Source: Acidimicrobiaceae bacterium (GTDB lineage Bacteria; Actinomycetota; Acidimicrobiia; Acidimicrobiales; RAAP-2). From it: a DNA stretch of 54,875 bases. The notes under the pieces are model-generated. The model searched no databases, had not been told where the DNA came from, and saw only the letters and a program-made list of their open reading frames with translations. The stretch is taken from assembly GCA_027306525.1 (NCBI GenBank), contig DAHUZM010000105.1:1-54875 (forward strand), read 5' to 3'. Numbering within the stretch: the stretch's first letter is position 1; each line of letters opens with the position of its first letter. This document shows, piece by piece, positions 23,446 through 31,232 of this stretch. The position numbers and the translations under genes are program-made.

Positions 23446-24666
23446 TCAGCCGGTGAGCTGGCGGCGGCGGTAGCGCAGCTCGGAGACCGTGTCGGCCAGC
23501 ACCTTCCCCTTGAAAGGCAGGCGGCCTTGTTCGAGCTCGGCGCAGAGATTCGCTGTGCCCGACAGCACCTGATCGAGAACCCGTAGCGCCGTCTTCTCGG
23601 GCAGATCGATGGCAACGGCGAAGTCGAGAAGACATTTCCGGGAGATGCCCTGGCGCTTCCCTGCGAGCGGCAACGCCAGAGTCCGGTCGTTGTAGAAGGC
23701 GGTGGACGGTAAGTCGTAGGCGGGCGACACTTTCCATTCTCCGTCGCGACTCCGTAGTACCGAGACGTTCTTGGCGTGAACATCCCCGTTCCCGGTCACC
23801 CAGGCGAACACCAGCTGCCGGTAAACGTCTCGGCGGGCCACAGCGCGCGCTGGGCACAGCTCTGCCACGCGAGTCACGACCTGCTCGGAGCTGATGTTGT
23901 ACTTGTCGGCGGGCCACAGGCCAAGCAGCTGGCAGGCGTCCTCGCACGCCAAAGCCACTGTCGTACCGTCCTCGCCTGAGATCCGGTCGAAACGACGGAC
24001 CAGCAACCCGGGCCGGCCGTCACGGTCGCGGACCAGCTGAGCGTCGGCCACTGGCATCTTCAGTTGCTTCGCCAGGTCCAGGAAGTACGCCTCGTTCTCC
24101 ACCACGTGGGGGTATTCGGGTGGGTCGATCTTCAAGATCCACCGATCCGTCGCCCGGCCAACCGGCACCGAGATCATCCGGGCCGACACCTTGTCCTGCA
24201 CTCCCGGGATAGCCACCGGATCCACCATTCCCGCCTCGGCCAAGAGATCTGAGAACAACACCTCCTCGAAAGAATGCTCTACCGACACCAGCGGCTCTGC
24301 GGGGGATGGCACAAGCCCCTCCGGCACAATCTGTACGTCGCCTACCGGGTCACGCCCGACCGCCAGTAGTAACGAAAGCTCATCGTCGGCCGAAGTCTTG
24401 ACCGCCCGGCGCAGGCTGGACAGGCGGCGGCCTTCGGGCAAAAGCCCGGCGAAAAATGGTGGCACGGCACCGGCCGGGGTGACCAGTCCGTCCACATCGA
24501 ACCCGAGGCTGGTGGCCACCGGCGGCCTGCCCGATGCCACGTATTCCGGCAGATAAGCGAACTCGACGCCGGCATTGGTGCGGCGCAGCCTGGCGGCCAG
24601 GTATCCGGCCTTGTACACGTCCGCGACTACGACCGAGCGGATCGCGGACAGCTCCGGGCCAGTCAC
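23446..24666 (-). CDS. hipA: HipA-family serine/threonine kinase toxin
   Basis: The 406-residue protein has the HipA N-terminal domain (GLLPEGRRLSSLRRAVKTSADDELSLL) and the kinase core. Kinase features are the PGVQDKVSARM nucleotide loop, WILKIDPP (ATP lysine), VENEAYFLDLAKQL, the catalytic loop GNGDVHAKN and the metal motif SPAYDLPST. HipA toxins phosphorylate an aminoacyl-tRNA synthetase or similar target to arrest growth. All kinase motifs look intact. GTG 24,666 overlaps the hipB stop by 4 bp; the track's longer frame runs antisense to hipB. Confidence 0.9.
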   Translation of the reverse strand: MTGPELSAIRSVVVADVYKAGYLAARLRRTNAGVEFAYLPEYVASGRPPVATSLGFDVDGLVTPAGAVPPFFAGLLPEGRRLSSLRRAVKTSADDELSLLLAVGRDPVGDVQIVPEGLVPSPAEPLVSVEHSFEEVLFSDLLAEAGMVDPVAIPGVQDKVSARMISVPVGRATDRWILKIDPPEYPHVVENEAYFLDLAKQLKMPVADAQLVRDRDGRPGLLVRRFDRISGEDGTTVALACEDACQLLGLWPADKYNISSEQVVTRVAELCPARAVARRDVYRQLVFAWVTGNGDVHAKNVSVLRSRDGEWKVSPAYDLPSTAFYNDRTLALPLAGKRQGISRKCLLDFAVAIDLPEKTALRVLDQVLSGTANLCAELEQGRLPFKGKVLADTVSELRYRRRQLTG

Positions 24667-24869
24667 GGCTGGCGGACCTTCACCACCACCTCGAGACCGA
24701 GGGTGTCCAGCACATCGAAGACCTTGTCGAGCCGGGCCGAGACCTTGCCGTGTTCGAGAGCGCGCAGGAAGCGCACCGACACCCCGGCCAGTTCGGCTAG
24801 CTCCTCCTGGCCGAGGCGCAGCGCCTTGCGGCGGTTCTCGATTGTCGTTCCCAACTCCGTGGCGTTCAT
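24663..24869 (-). CDS. hipB: HipB-like XRE-family antitoxin
   Basis: The 68-residue protein has an XRE helix-turn-helix (LGTTIENRRKALRLGQEELAELAGVSVRFLRALEHGK) followed by a short C-terminal strand (LGLEVVVKV) as in HipB. It neutralises HipA and represses the operon. The ATG at 24,869 has a GGGAG Shine-Dalgarno. Just upstream lies an array of four palindromes that are the obvious operator candidates. Confidence 0.88.
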   Translation of the reverse strand: MNATELGTTIENRRKALRLGQEELAELAGVSVRFLRALEHGKVSARLDKVFDVLDTLGLEVVVKVRQP

Positions 24870-24881
24870 TGGTGAACTCCC

Positions 24882-25083
24882 GAAGCGGCACGATCGTGCC
24901 GCTTCATTCAGGATAGCGCAGACCGGCGCCCACACACGGAGTAAATCGGCACGACCGTGCCGCTCTAGCCTTTCCAGTGGTGCTGCAAGGCGTCTTCTCG
25001 CCAAAAAGGGCAAGATCGTGCCGATTTTCGCCGCTCAGCAGTTCGGGGAAGCCCCAGCAACGCGAACCGGCAAGATCGTGCCG
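24882..25083. promoter_or_regulatory. Array of four phased palindromic operators upstream of hipBA
   Basis: Four copies of CGGCAMGATCGTGCCG-like sequence lie at 24,886-24,901 (core of a perfect 24-bp palindrome, 24,882-24,905), 24,947-24,962, 25,008-25,023 and 25,068-25,083. Their centres are 61, 61 and 60 bp apart, i.e. close to six helical turns, so all sites face the same side of the DNA. The first copy lies between the hipB start and a TATCCT box. Cooperative, looping repression by HipB/HipBA is the likely meaning (inference). Confidence 0.8.
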
Positions 25084-25151
25084 AAACTTGAGCAATGCGG
25101 AGAGTTCCACTCCTCAGCGCGTCCCGAAACGAGCGCCCCATATCTCCGCCG

Positions 25152-25572
25152 TCAGCGCCAACTCATACTGCCCCACTCCGCCGGATCGGCAGGAGGGACC
25201 TGGCCTTCAGAAAGGTCTGCAAACCCCAGAAGGAACAGCCCGTAATCGCGGGCAGTCGTGATGAGCGGCCGGTAGCCGTGCAGACCCTCTTCCGGCTCGT
25301 CCAGCCGGGTGTCAGTCATCCCGATCGGGGAGAACACGAGCTCTCGAGCGAGGTCGGTGATGGGCCGGCCAGCCTGGGCCTCGATGGCTTCCTGGAGCAG
25401 GACGAAGCCCTCTCCCGAATATCCCCACTGCTGGCCCGGAGGTCGGATCGGCCTGAGGTCTTCACCTTCCGGGCGCCAGTTGGGCAACCCGGTCGTGTGC
25501 GAGAGGGCGTGGCGGGCGGTGATCCCGCTCCAGAGGGGCTCATCGAGATCGGCCAGCACGGTCAGGGCCAGA
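25152..25572 (-). pseudogene. Serine hydrolase (beta-lactamase class C family) fragment
   Basis: An internal piece of a penicillin-binding/beta-lactamase-like hydrolase: SGITARHALSHTTGLPNW, then WGYSGEGFVLLQEAIE (the Tyr motif region) and VFSPIGMTDTRLDEPEEGLHGY. The N-terminal SxxK part is missing where the IstB frame begins. The C-terminal part is also short, ending at a stop after EWGSMSWR. The exact junction with the IS21 remnant is uncertain (about 25,565-25,585). Confidence 0.7.
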
Positions 25573-25993
25573 TGTCCCACGGCACCGCCTTGCCCTGTTC
25601 GCAGGCTGCCATGCCGAGGCCGATGAGCAGGTGGCTCTTGCCGATCCCACTGTCGCCCAAGAACACGATCGGATCGCCGCTGGCCAGGTAGCTGCCCGAA
25701 GCCAGCATGGCGATGGTGGCCGGGTTCACACTCGGGGCGGCGGCCAGATCGAAGTCAGCCAGTCGTTTGACGCGAGGGAAACGGGCCTCATGGACCCGAC
25801 GCTGGCGACGGCGCTCGGCCCGTTCGTCGACTTCGGCCGAGAGCGTCTCGGCCAAGAACCCCAGATACGTGGTCTGCGAGCGCTGGGCCACCTCGGCCAA
25901 GCGCACGCACTCGGCGCGCACCGTCGGTAGGTGCAGCTCCCTGGTGGAGGCCCCGATGGACGCCTGGGCGGCGGTGTCGGTCATCTTGGCCAT
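25562..25993 (-). pseudogene. istB: IS21-family helper ATPase IstB, truncated
   Basis: The 143 residues include the IstB N-terminal region (ECVRLAEVAQRSQTTYLGFLAETLSAEVDERAERRRQRR) and Walker A FLGDSGIGKSHLLIGLGMAACEQGK. The frame then ends abruptly in unrelated sequence. Full-length IstB is about 250 residues, so Walker B and sensor regions are lost. The ATG overlaps the istA stop, the normal IS21 arrangement. Confidence 0.85.
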
Positions 25994-27523
25994 CAGCCGA
26001 CGTCCAGAAGTCCGTCATAACCGCTCAATGTCGGCGCCGGACGGTCGAAGGCAGCCAACGACTCGCTGATGACGGCCACCGGTTCGGTTCGCCCGAGGGA
26101 ACGCCGGGCTTCGACTGCCACCACGTCGGGGTCGAGCGATCCGACCTCGATGGCTCGTTCGAGACCCGAGACGACAGCGTCGTTGGGCATCGCGCGGTGC
26201 AACAACAGCACGGCGATCATGGCCCTGGTTCCCGCTCCATCGCCGTGGGCCCGACGAGCCAAGTCCCAGAAGCGTTGATGGGCGGAGCTGAAGGCACCGC
26301 TGCGTCGGGCCGCCACCAGCGCGCTGACTCCGGCCAGAGCGCCGGGCTCGAGGGAGAGGACCTCGAGATAGTGGTCGAGGTCGAGGACCTCTGCTCCTTT
26401 GCCCTGGGCCCGTTGGTGGCGGGCCACAACCGTGCTGCTGTCGAGCGCACTGACGTGGTCGGCACCGAGGAGGACGTCGATGCGGCGTCCGGCATAGCGC
26501 ACCGGCACCGAATAGACACACTGCCGCACGCAGATCCTGCTCTTGGTGTCGACCCGACAGTTGAGAGCGAGTGCCACGTCGAAGGGCTCGTCGGGCAACG
26601 AGGACAACAGGGCCTGTTCGGCTGAGAAGTGCTTGGCCACACTCAAACGGCGTCCTTCGATGTGGCGACGGTCGTCACGCTCGTCACCGGCGGCCACGAG
26701 CTCGTTGAGCTCGGCCATCGAAGACACATCGGGCACCGGGACCATATGACGTCGGCGGAACCGTCCCACCTCTCCTTCGACATCGCCCTTCTCGTGGGCA
26801 CCTTTGACGCCAGGCAGGCAGAAGAAGGACTCGAAGCCGTAGTGGCTGCGCATGGCGATGAAGCGCTCGGTCTCGATGCGGCCCCGTCCCTTCATGACCC
26901 GCACCACCGCCGGCTTGAGGTTGTCATAGCGGATGCGTCGAGGCACCCCACCGAAGTGGGAGAAGGCAAGACGTGACCGTCGCGGAAGACCTCTTGGGCC
27001 TGGTTGAAGTAGACCCGGTGGAACCCCTTGCCCGAGGCCGAGAGCCGCATGACGAACATCCAGGCAGGGACCAAGGCACCGTCGAGGGAGAAGTGGACCT
27101 GGCCGAAGTCGACCTCGGCCTCGTCGCCCAACGGGTGGGCCTGGGGCACGCAGACGTCGGGCAATGAGAGCGAACGCTGCTTCTTGCGCGAGCCGATGTA
27201 GCGGCGCACCGTCGACTCGCTGATGTCGGCGTCGTGCTCATCGACCAGGCGTTCGAAAATCCGCCGTGCCGTGTGACGTTGCTTCTTCGGCACCGCCTCG
27301 TCGGCCGCCAGCCAGGTATCGATGGTCGCTTTCCACGGCCCGAGCGACGGAGAGGATCGCTCTTTCAATTCCTCGGCGGAGGCACGGCCGATTCGAGCGC
27401 CTGGCGCACCGTCCTTCGGTGCACTTTGAAGCGGCGGGATCACTCCCGCACGGAGGGATCGTCCCTACCTGCTTGCGCCTTGCGGATCTCCTCGAACAGC
27501 TCCACTTTCGACCTCGTCGCCAT
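25993..27523 (-). pseudogene. istA: IS21-family transposase IstA, multiply disrupted
   Basis: The DDE transposase is split over frames. ATG 27,523 starts MATRSKVELFEEIRKAQAG and reaches an in-frame TGA at 27,442-27,440. The same frame continues as SRRFKVHRRTVRQALES, an HTH. A frameshift near 27,370 leads to PWKATIDTWLAADEAVPKKQRHTA... with EVDFGQVHFSLDG (first catalytic Asp). A second frameshift near 26,970 leads to RYDNLKPAV (second Asp) and GAHEKGDVEGEVGRF (Glu). With one nonsense codon and two frameshifts it is not functional. Confidence 0.88.
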
Positions 27524-27631
27524 AGACCCCAGGTTCCAGCCCACCGCTCTTCAGCTGGTGGATCTCGCCAGTGCTGGACTCCAGGTGGGGCCAGTTTCCA
27601 TGATCACGGCGGGGCCTATTCAGGTGATCAC

Positions 27632-27904
27632 AGCCAGCCCATCGGGCAGTCTGTCCCGTACTGGCCCATTCCCGGGCATCACGACATCACGAACGACCCC
27701 CCTGCGGGGATGTTCGCCGAGGAGGAGGTCTCCATGTCAGGCCCCGCCGGGACCCTGTTCGCCTTCCGGAGCGACGTGCTGCACCGTGGGTCGGCCATGA
27801 CCGGTGAACGGTCAAGCCGGTTCGCGCTCCTCGCCGACTACGACGTGTGGGGACCGCGCTGGACCGGTCGAGTCGCCTGGGCCGACCTGACGCCCTACAG
27901 CTGA
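27632..27904 (+). pseudogene. Phytanoyl-CoA dioxygenase (PhyH)-like C-terminal fragment
   Basis: The last ~85 residues of a PhyH/2-oxoglutarate-dependent dioxygenase: GHHDITNDPPAG, GPAGTLFAFRSDVLHRGSAM (the distal iron-ligand His) and SSRFALLADYDVWGPRW. The N-terminal two thirds, including the HxD motif, are absent at the junction with the IS21 end. The start of the native part is approximate. Confidence 0.65.
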
Positions 27905-28018
27905 GGGGAACCAGCTTGATCGGTGACCCTGCCTCAATAAGTCCGTCGACGAAACAGCGTGAATCCCGCCCCTACCGCGCCGGCGAAGGGAGGGTTGCCA
28001 CTTCAGGCTTGTAGACCG

Positions 28019-28942
28019 TCAGGCATCAAACCCCACCAACCTGGCACTGTGGTTCCACAAGCGTTCACAACGCTGGACGTCCGTGGTGTGGGGTGCAGTC
28101 TCGACCGCCGCCCGGTCGACGAAGAAGCGGCCGGACACCCCCTCGACCTCTTGAGCGGTGGCGAGCCATGCCGGGGTGTCGGCTCCAACGTCGGCGGCCG
28201 GTCGATCGTCGGGCTCGGTCCAGCCCAGGGGGGTACGCCGGCCGGGCTGCGGCCCGGGCGGGGCCAGTGAGCCGCTGCGGAAGGCCTCCCTCACGAGGGC
28301 ACCGAGCCCCGGCAGCTCCCGGCTCAGACCGGTGCCGCTGATGATGCCGGGGTGCACGCCGTTGACGGTGACGCTGGTACCGGCCAACCGGCGGGCCAGT
28401 TCGAAGACGAACATGGCGTTCATGTTCTTGGTCTGGCCATAGGCGAAGAAGGGCCGCAGCTCGACCGGCTCCCCCAGTCGTTCGGGATCGCTGAATAACA
28501 GGTCGTCGAGATCGACGGGCCGGCGCCCCAGGGAGACCGGGTCGGCGCCCACCACGATCAATCGAGCCCGCTCCAGGTGGGGAGCCAGGCTGCGCAGCAA
28601 CAGATAGGGGGCCAGATGGTTGACCGCCAGCACCCGGGGCAGACCGTCCGAGGTCATGCGGTCCAGACCCGTCACGAGAGCGGCATTGCTGATGACGACG
28701 TCGGGCTTGGGCCCGGCCAGTATCCGCCCGGCCAGAGCCCGGACCTCGGCCAGTTCGGCCAGGTCAGCCCGCTCCAGGATGAGCTCCGCTCCCGGCACGG
28801 CAGCGTTGATCCGCTCCTGGGTCGCCTTCAGCCGCTCGTCGCTGCGGCCCACCACGGTCACGGTCAGCCCTTCGCCTGCCAGCCGGCGGGCGATGGCCTC
28901 GCCGATCCCGTTGGTCGCTCCGGTTATGACGGCGTGAGTCAT
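28019..28942 (-). CDS. Short-chain dehydrogenase/reductase (retinol-dehydrogenase-like)
   Basis: The 307-residue SDR has AVITGATNGIGEAIARRL at the N terminus, ISNAALVTG in place of NNAG and YGQTKNMN as the Tyr-Lys catalytic motif. It ends with a C-terminal segment like those in protochlorophyllide-oxidoreductase/retinol-dehydrogenase-type SDRs. The ATG has an excellent AGGAGG Shine-Dalgarno. It is divergent from a TetR gene with two operator palindromes in between, so it is probably repressed by that regulator. Substrate unknown. Confidence 0.87.
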   Translation of the reverse strand: MTHAVITGATNGIGEAIARRLAGEGLTVTVVGRSDERLKATQERINAAVPGAELILERADLAELAEVRALAGRILAGPKPDVVISNAALVTGLDRMTSDGLPRVLAVNHLAPYLLLRSLAPHLERARLIVVGADPVSLGRRPVDLDDLLFSDPERLGEPVELRPFFAYGQTKNMNAMFVFELARRLAGTSVTVNGVHPGIISGTGLSRELPGLGALVREAFRSGSLAPPGPQPGRRTPLGWTEPDDRPAADVGADTPAWLATAQEVEGVSGRFFVDRAAVETAPHTTDVQRCERLWNHSARLVGFDA

Positions 28943-28977
28943 CGGTCCTCCTGTGCAAGAAGTGGTCGCTGTCAGCA

Positions 28978-29026
28978 GTTGACAGCGTCAACCTCACCTT
29001 CGCACCATGGCGTTGACACTGTCAAC
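28978..29026. promoter_or_regulatory. Two TetR-type palindromic operators between SDR and tetR
   Basis: GTTGACAGCGTCAAC (28,978-28,992) and GTTGACACTGTCAAC (29,012-29,026) share perfect 6-bp arms (GTTGAC/GTCAAC) with 3-bp spacers. Their centres are 34 bp apart. The second one sits directly upstream of the TAGCCT -10 box (29,034-29,039), which is 7 nt before the tetR GTG. Confidence 0.75.
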
Positions 29027-29046
29027 CAGTCAGTAGCCTTTGAGGG

Positions 29047-29619
29047 GTGACCTCCACCCGGGACCGGCTCATCGACGTCGCCACCCGCCTCCTGGACGAA
29101 GGGGGACCGGCGGCGGTCACGCTGCGGGAGGTGGGGAGGCTGGCCGGGGTCTCCCACAACGCCCCCTACAAGCACTTCGCCGACAAGGAGGATCTCCTGG
29201 CCGCCGTGGCCGCCCGCCAGTTCGGCCGGCAGGGCCGAACCCGGACCAGCCAGCCGGCCGCCGCTGAGGGGTTGGAGAGACTGCGGGCCATGATGGGCGG
29301 CTACGTGCGGTGGGCCTTGCGCTACCCGGCCCGCTTCAAGCTCACGTACGGGTCATGGTCGACGGACTCCGCCGAGTTGGGCGCGGCGGCCAGTGTTGCC
29401 CGCCAAGCGCTGGTTGACACAGTGCGAGCGGCACAGGCAGCTGGTGACCTGCCCGCCGGGGACTCCGAACGGGTGGCCGCCCTGGTGCACGCCACCGCCC
29501 ACGGAGCAGTGGACTTGGCCCTGAGCGGCCATCTGTCCAAGACCGGCAAGGGCCACGCCAGCCCCGAAGATCTAATCGACGACCTGCTGGAGTACCTGGG
29601 TTCGCGATCGGGCGCCTAA
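29047..29619 (+). CDS. TetR/AcrR-family transcriptional regulator
   Basis: The 190-residue protein has a classical N-terminal TetR HTH (TSTRDRLIDVATRLLDEGGPAAVTLREVGRLAGVS ... PYKHFADKEDLLAAVAARQF) and an alpha-helical ligand-binding C-terminal domain of the WHG type (RYPARFKLTYGSW). It is divergent from an SDR, with paired palindromes between. The GTG start follows a TAGCCT box by 7 nt (leaderless). The ligand is unknown. Confidence 0.88.
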   Translation: MTSTRDRLIDVATRLLDEGGPAAVTLREVGRLAGVSHNAPYKHFADKEDLLAAVAARQFGRQGRTRTSQPAAAEGLERLRAMMGGYVRWALRYPARFKLTYGSWSTDSAELGAAASVARQALVDTVRAAQAAGDLPAGDSERVAALVHATAHGAVDLALSGHLSKTGKGHASPEDLIDDLLEYLGSRSGA

Positions 29620-29805
29620 CGATCGGGCGGAGCGACTTCAGTACTGGGATCAGATCGAGAGCGTTGGCGCTACCGCCCCCATAACCCGTGCGACCGCTCT
29701 CGGCCAACTCGCCCATACCGCCGGCCTGGGGTCACACCACGCGTCCCTGCTCATCAGCGGCGCAGCACAGTGATGACCCTGAGTGGGGCGTATGACATTC
29801 TGCGT

Positions 29806-29811
29806 TACAGT
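29806..29811 (+). promoter_or_regulatory. -10 box of RHH-PemK module (leaderless)
   Basis: TACAGT, 7 nt, then the antitoxin ATG. Confidence 0.4.
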
Positions 29812-29818
29812 GGCGCTC

Positions 29819-30058
29819 ATGGCAAGGGCGATCTCGGTCAGGCTCGACGACGAGGCGGAGCAAGCATTGCGCACGCTGGAAGCGACGGGGCTCAGCCAGT
29901 CTGACGCCATCAGGTCGGCGTTACTTGCGTCGGCTCGTCGGTTGCGCCGTCGACGCGAACTTGCCGCGGAGGTTGCCGCGTTGGAAGCGGACGAGGCGGA
30001 CCGCGCCGAGATGTTGGCAGTGGCCGAGCTGATGGAGGCCATACGTGCTGCGCGGTGA
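29819..30058 (+). CDS. Ribbon-helix-helix (CopG-type) antitoxin
   Basis: A 79-residue RHH protein: MARAISVRLDDEAEQALRTLEATGLSQSDAIRSAL, then a basic and an acidic helical tail (ELAAEVAALEADEADRAEMLAV). The ATG at 29,819 fits the RHH strand start; the track's 29,783 extension is rejected. It overlaps the toxin gene by 14 bp. Confidence 0.84.
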   Translation: MARAISVRLDDEAEQALRTLEATGLSQSDAIRSALLASARRLRRRRELAAEVAALEADEADRAEMLAVAELMEAIRAAR

Positions 30059-30362
30059 CGTCCACCGGTTCCGGTTACCCCGTGGTGCGGGTCACGAACA
30101 GCAAGGCGAACGCTACGGCGTCATTCTTCAGGCAAACGAGCTTCTTCCTCGATCGGTCGTCATCGTTGCCCCGACGTCGAAAAGTGCGCGTCCGGCATCC
30201 TTTCGGCCTGAGGCGCACGTCGGGGGGAGCGTCACGCGAGTGCTGGTGGAGCAGCTGGGTGCGGTCGATGCGCAGCGGCTTGGTGACCTCGTCGGACACC
30301 TCACCCACGAGGAGATGTGGGGCATCGATGAAGCGCTCGTGACCGTCTTTGGTCTGGCATAG
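30045..30362 (+). CDS. MazF/PemK-family toxin
   Basis: The 105-residue toxin has LRGDVHRFRLPRGAGHEQQGERYGVILQANELL (N-terminal strand with the RGD motif), VVIVAPTSKSARPASFRPE (active-site strand) and VLVEQLGAVDAQRLG. It would act as a ribosome-dependent or free mRNA interferase. The GTG start is internal to the antitoxin's end, so translation is coupled. This is the second MazF-type module of the island and differs clearly from the first. Confidence 0.85.
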   Translation: MLRGDVHRFRLPRGAGHEQQGERYGVILQANELLPRSVVIVAPTSKSARPASFRPEAHVGGSVTRVLVEQLGAVDAQRLGDLVGHLTHEEMWGIDEALVTVFGLA

Positions 30363-30482
30363 GAGCGGGCTGCGAACCTGGCCCAATAACCCAGTTGGCG
30401 GTCGGGGTGCTACTGCCCTCTACCGCCGGGTCGGGGGGGCGGTCGATCTGGGTCACTCGGAAGCGGCTGTCGAGGCTGGTGG

Positions 30483-30854
30483 TCACCTGTCGTCGAGTTG
30501 GCTGAGTTTGCGCTCCACGTGCCGCCAGCGACGTCAAGCATCACCCGTTCCGCCTCGTCGACCGACGGGTAGGGCGACCACTCGCGGTCGTTCAGCTCGA
30601 TGAAGATCCGCAGGGCCACCCACGCTGCCCGCTTGTTGCCGTCGGGAAGAGGATGATTCTTCGTGAGGCGGGTCACGAGAACCGCCGCCTTGTCGACGAA
30701 GTCGGGGTAGAGGTCGGTCTCACCCCATCCTGGCTGTGGGGCGTGGAGCGGCAAGGTCGAGGTTCGCGACCCGGATGGCCGTCTCGACGTCGAGGCCGGT
30801 CACCTCCGTCACGATGGCCAGATAGTCGGCGAGATCCAGGTAGTAGACGATCAC
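30483..30854 (-). pseudogene. Doc/Fic-family toxin, frameshifted
   Basis: GTG 30,854 (overlapping the antitoxin stop) begins MIVYYLDLADYLAIVTEVTG, a typical Doc N terminus. The frame then stops early. A second frame supplies GWGETDLYPDFVDKAAVLVTRL and the Fic active-site loop NHPLPDGNKRAAW. After VAGG a third frame would supply HVERKLSQLDDR-stop at 30,483. One frameshift (near 30,755) is well supported; the second (near 30,520) is inferred from the better C terminus. The toxin is probably inactive unless these are sequencing errors. Confidence 0.72.
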
Positions 30855-31060
30855 CGAGCGAGGCGCTCGAGCAGCTCCCGGTCCTCTTTGATGATCCGAC
30901 GGACTCTGGCCTTGAAGGCGGGGTCGCGACGACGGCGTTCGACCGCTTCGGCGAGCGCTCTGCGAACCGTCTCGTTGAGGCTCGTGCCCTCAGCCCGGGC
31001 CAGAGCTTCTGCGTCGGCTGCGTCCTCATCGGAAAGCCGCACCGTGAAGTTCTTAGGCAT
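30851..31060 (-). CDS. RHH antitoxin (Phd-like role) of the Doc module
   Basis: A 69-residue ribbon-helix-helix protein: MPKNFTVRLSDEDAADAEALARAEGTSLNETVRRAL followed by a basic/acidic helical tail (RRIIKEDRELLERLAR). The ATG at 31,060 lies 6 nt after a TATCAT box (leaderless). It is intact while the downstream toxin is frameshifted. It is the last gene before the right end of the island. Confidence 0.82.
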   Translation of the reverse strand: MPKNFTVRLSDEDAADAEALARAEGTSLNETVRRALAEAVERRRRDPAFKARVRRIIKEDRELLERLAR

Positions 31061-31082
31061 GGTGTCATGATACCAGCACACC
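31061..31082. promoter_or_regulatory. Promoter/operator of the RHH-Doc module
   Basis: The minus-strand -10 box TATCAT (31,072-31,067) is embedded in the near-palindrome GGTGTCATGATACC. Outer arms GGTGT/ACACC span 31,061-31,082. This is an autoregulatory operator candidate. Confidence 0.5.
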
Positions 31083-31209
31083 ACGGTACCTCTGGGGCCG
31101 GCGCCCCTATCGGCAGACGAGCTCGCTCGTCGACGCGTCCCAGTCCGCCGGGTTGGCGGGGCATGTTCTGATCTCGGCTCCGTCGATTGCTTGCTCTCGC
31201 GAGCGGTAC

Positions 31210-31232
31210 ACCCCGCTCAGATCCGAAGAGCC
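31210..31232 (-). repeat. Right terminal inverted repeat (23 bp)
   Basis: Read on the minus strand it begins GGCTCTTCGGATCTGAGCGG; it matches the left end at 22 of 23 positions. Confidence 0.8.

Larger units (their letters stand above)
25562..27631 (-). mobile_element. Decayed IS21-family insertion sequence
   Basis: It contains a broken istA and a truncated istB. At the istA-proximal end there are two tandem direct repeats, GGGGCCAGTTTCCATGATCA (27,587-27,606) and GGGGCCTATTCAGGTGATCA (27,611-27,630), with a 24-bp period, like the multiple terminal repeats of IS21 elements. The istB-proximal end is missing. The left neighbour is a serine hydrolase fragment and the right neighbour a dioxygenase fragment, so insertion was followed by deletion or rearrangement. 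Confidence 0.75.
17179..31232. mobile_element. 14.05-kb transposon-like island bounded by ISL3-type terminal inverted repeats
   Basis: The left end GGCTCTTCGGATTTGAGCGG (plus GGT) at 17,179-17,201 is matched in inverted orientation at 31,210-31,232 with one mismatch in 23. Both ends are flanked by the same octamer ACGTAACC. ISL3-family elements are known for ends beginning GGCTCTT and for 8-bp target duplications, so this looks like one transposition of the whole segment. No ISL3 transposase remains inside, so it would be non-autonomous, or a composite whose transposases were lost. Cargo: four toxin-antitoxin modules, an ABC exporter with GntR regulator, NUDIX, GNAT, VOC, SDR/TetR, and decayed IS21 and gene fragments. 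No core gene lies inside. Confidence 0.75.

Noticed and set aside
24882-25083. CRISPR-like short repeats
   Set aside because: The four repeats are 16-24-bp palindromes upstream of an XRE antitoxin with about 45-bp intervals and no cas genes; operators explain them better.
25562-27631. IS21 element as the cause of the island's mobility
   Set aside because: It is heavily mutated and truncated, and its ends do not coincide with the island boundaries; the outer ends are ISL3-like.
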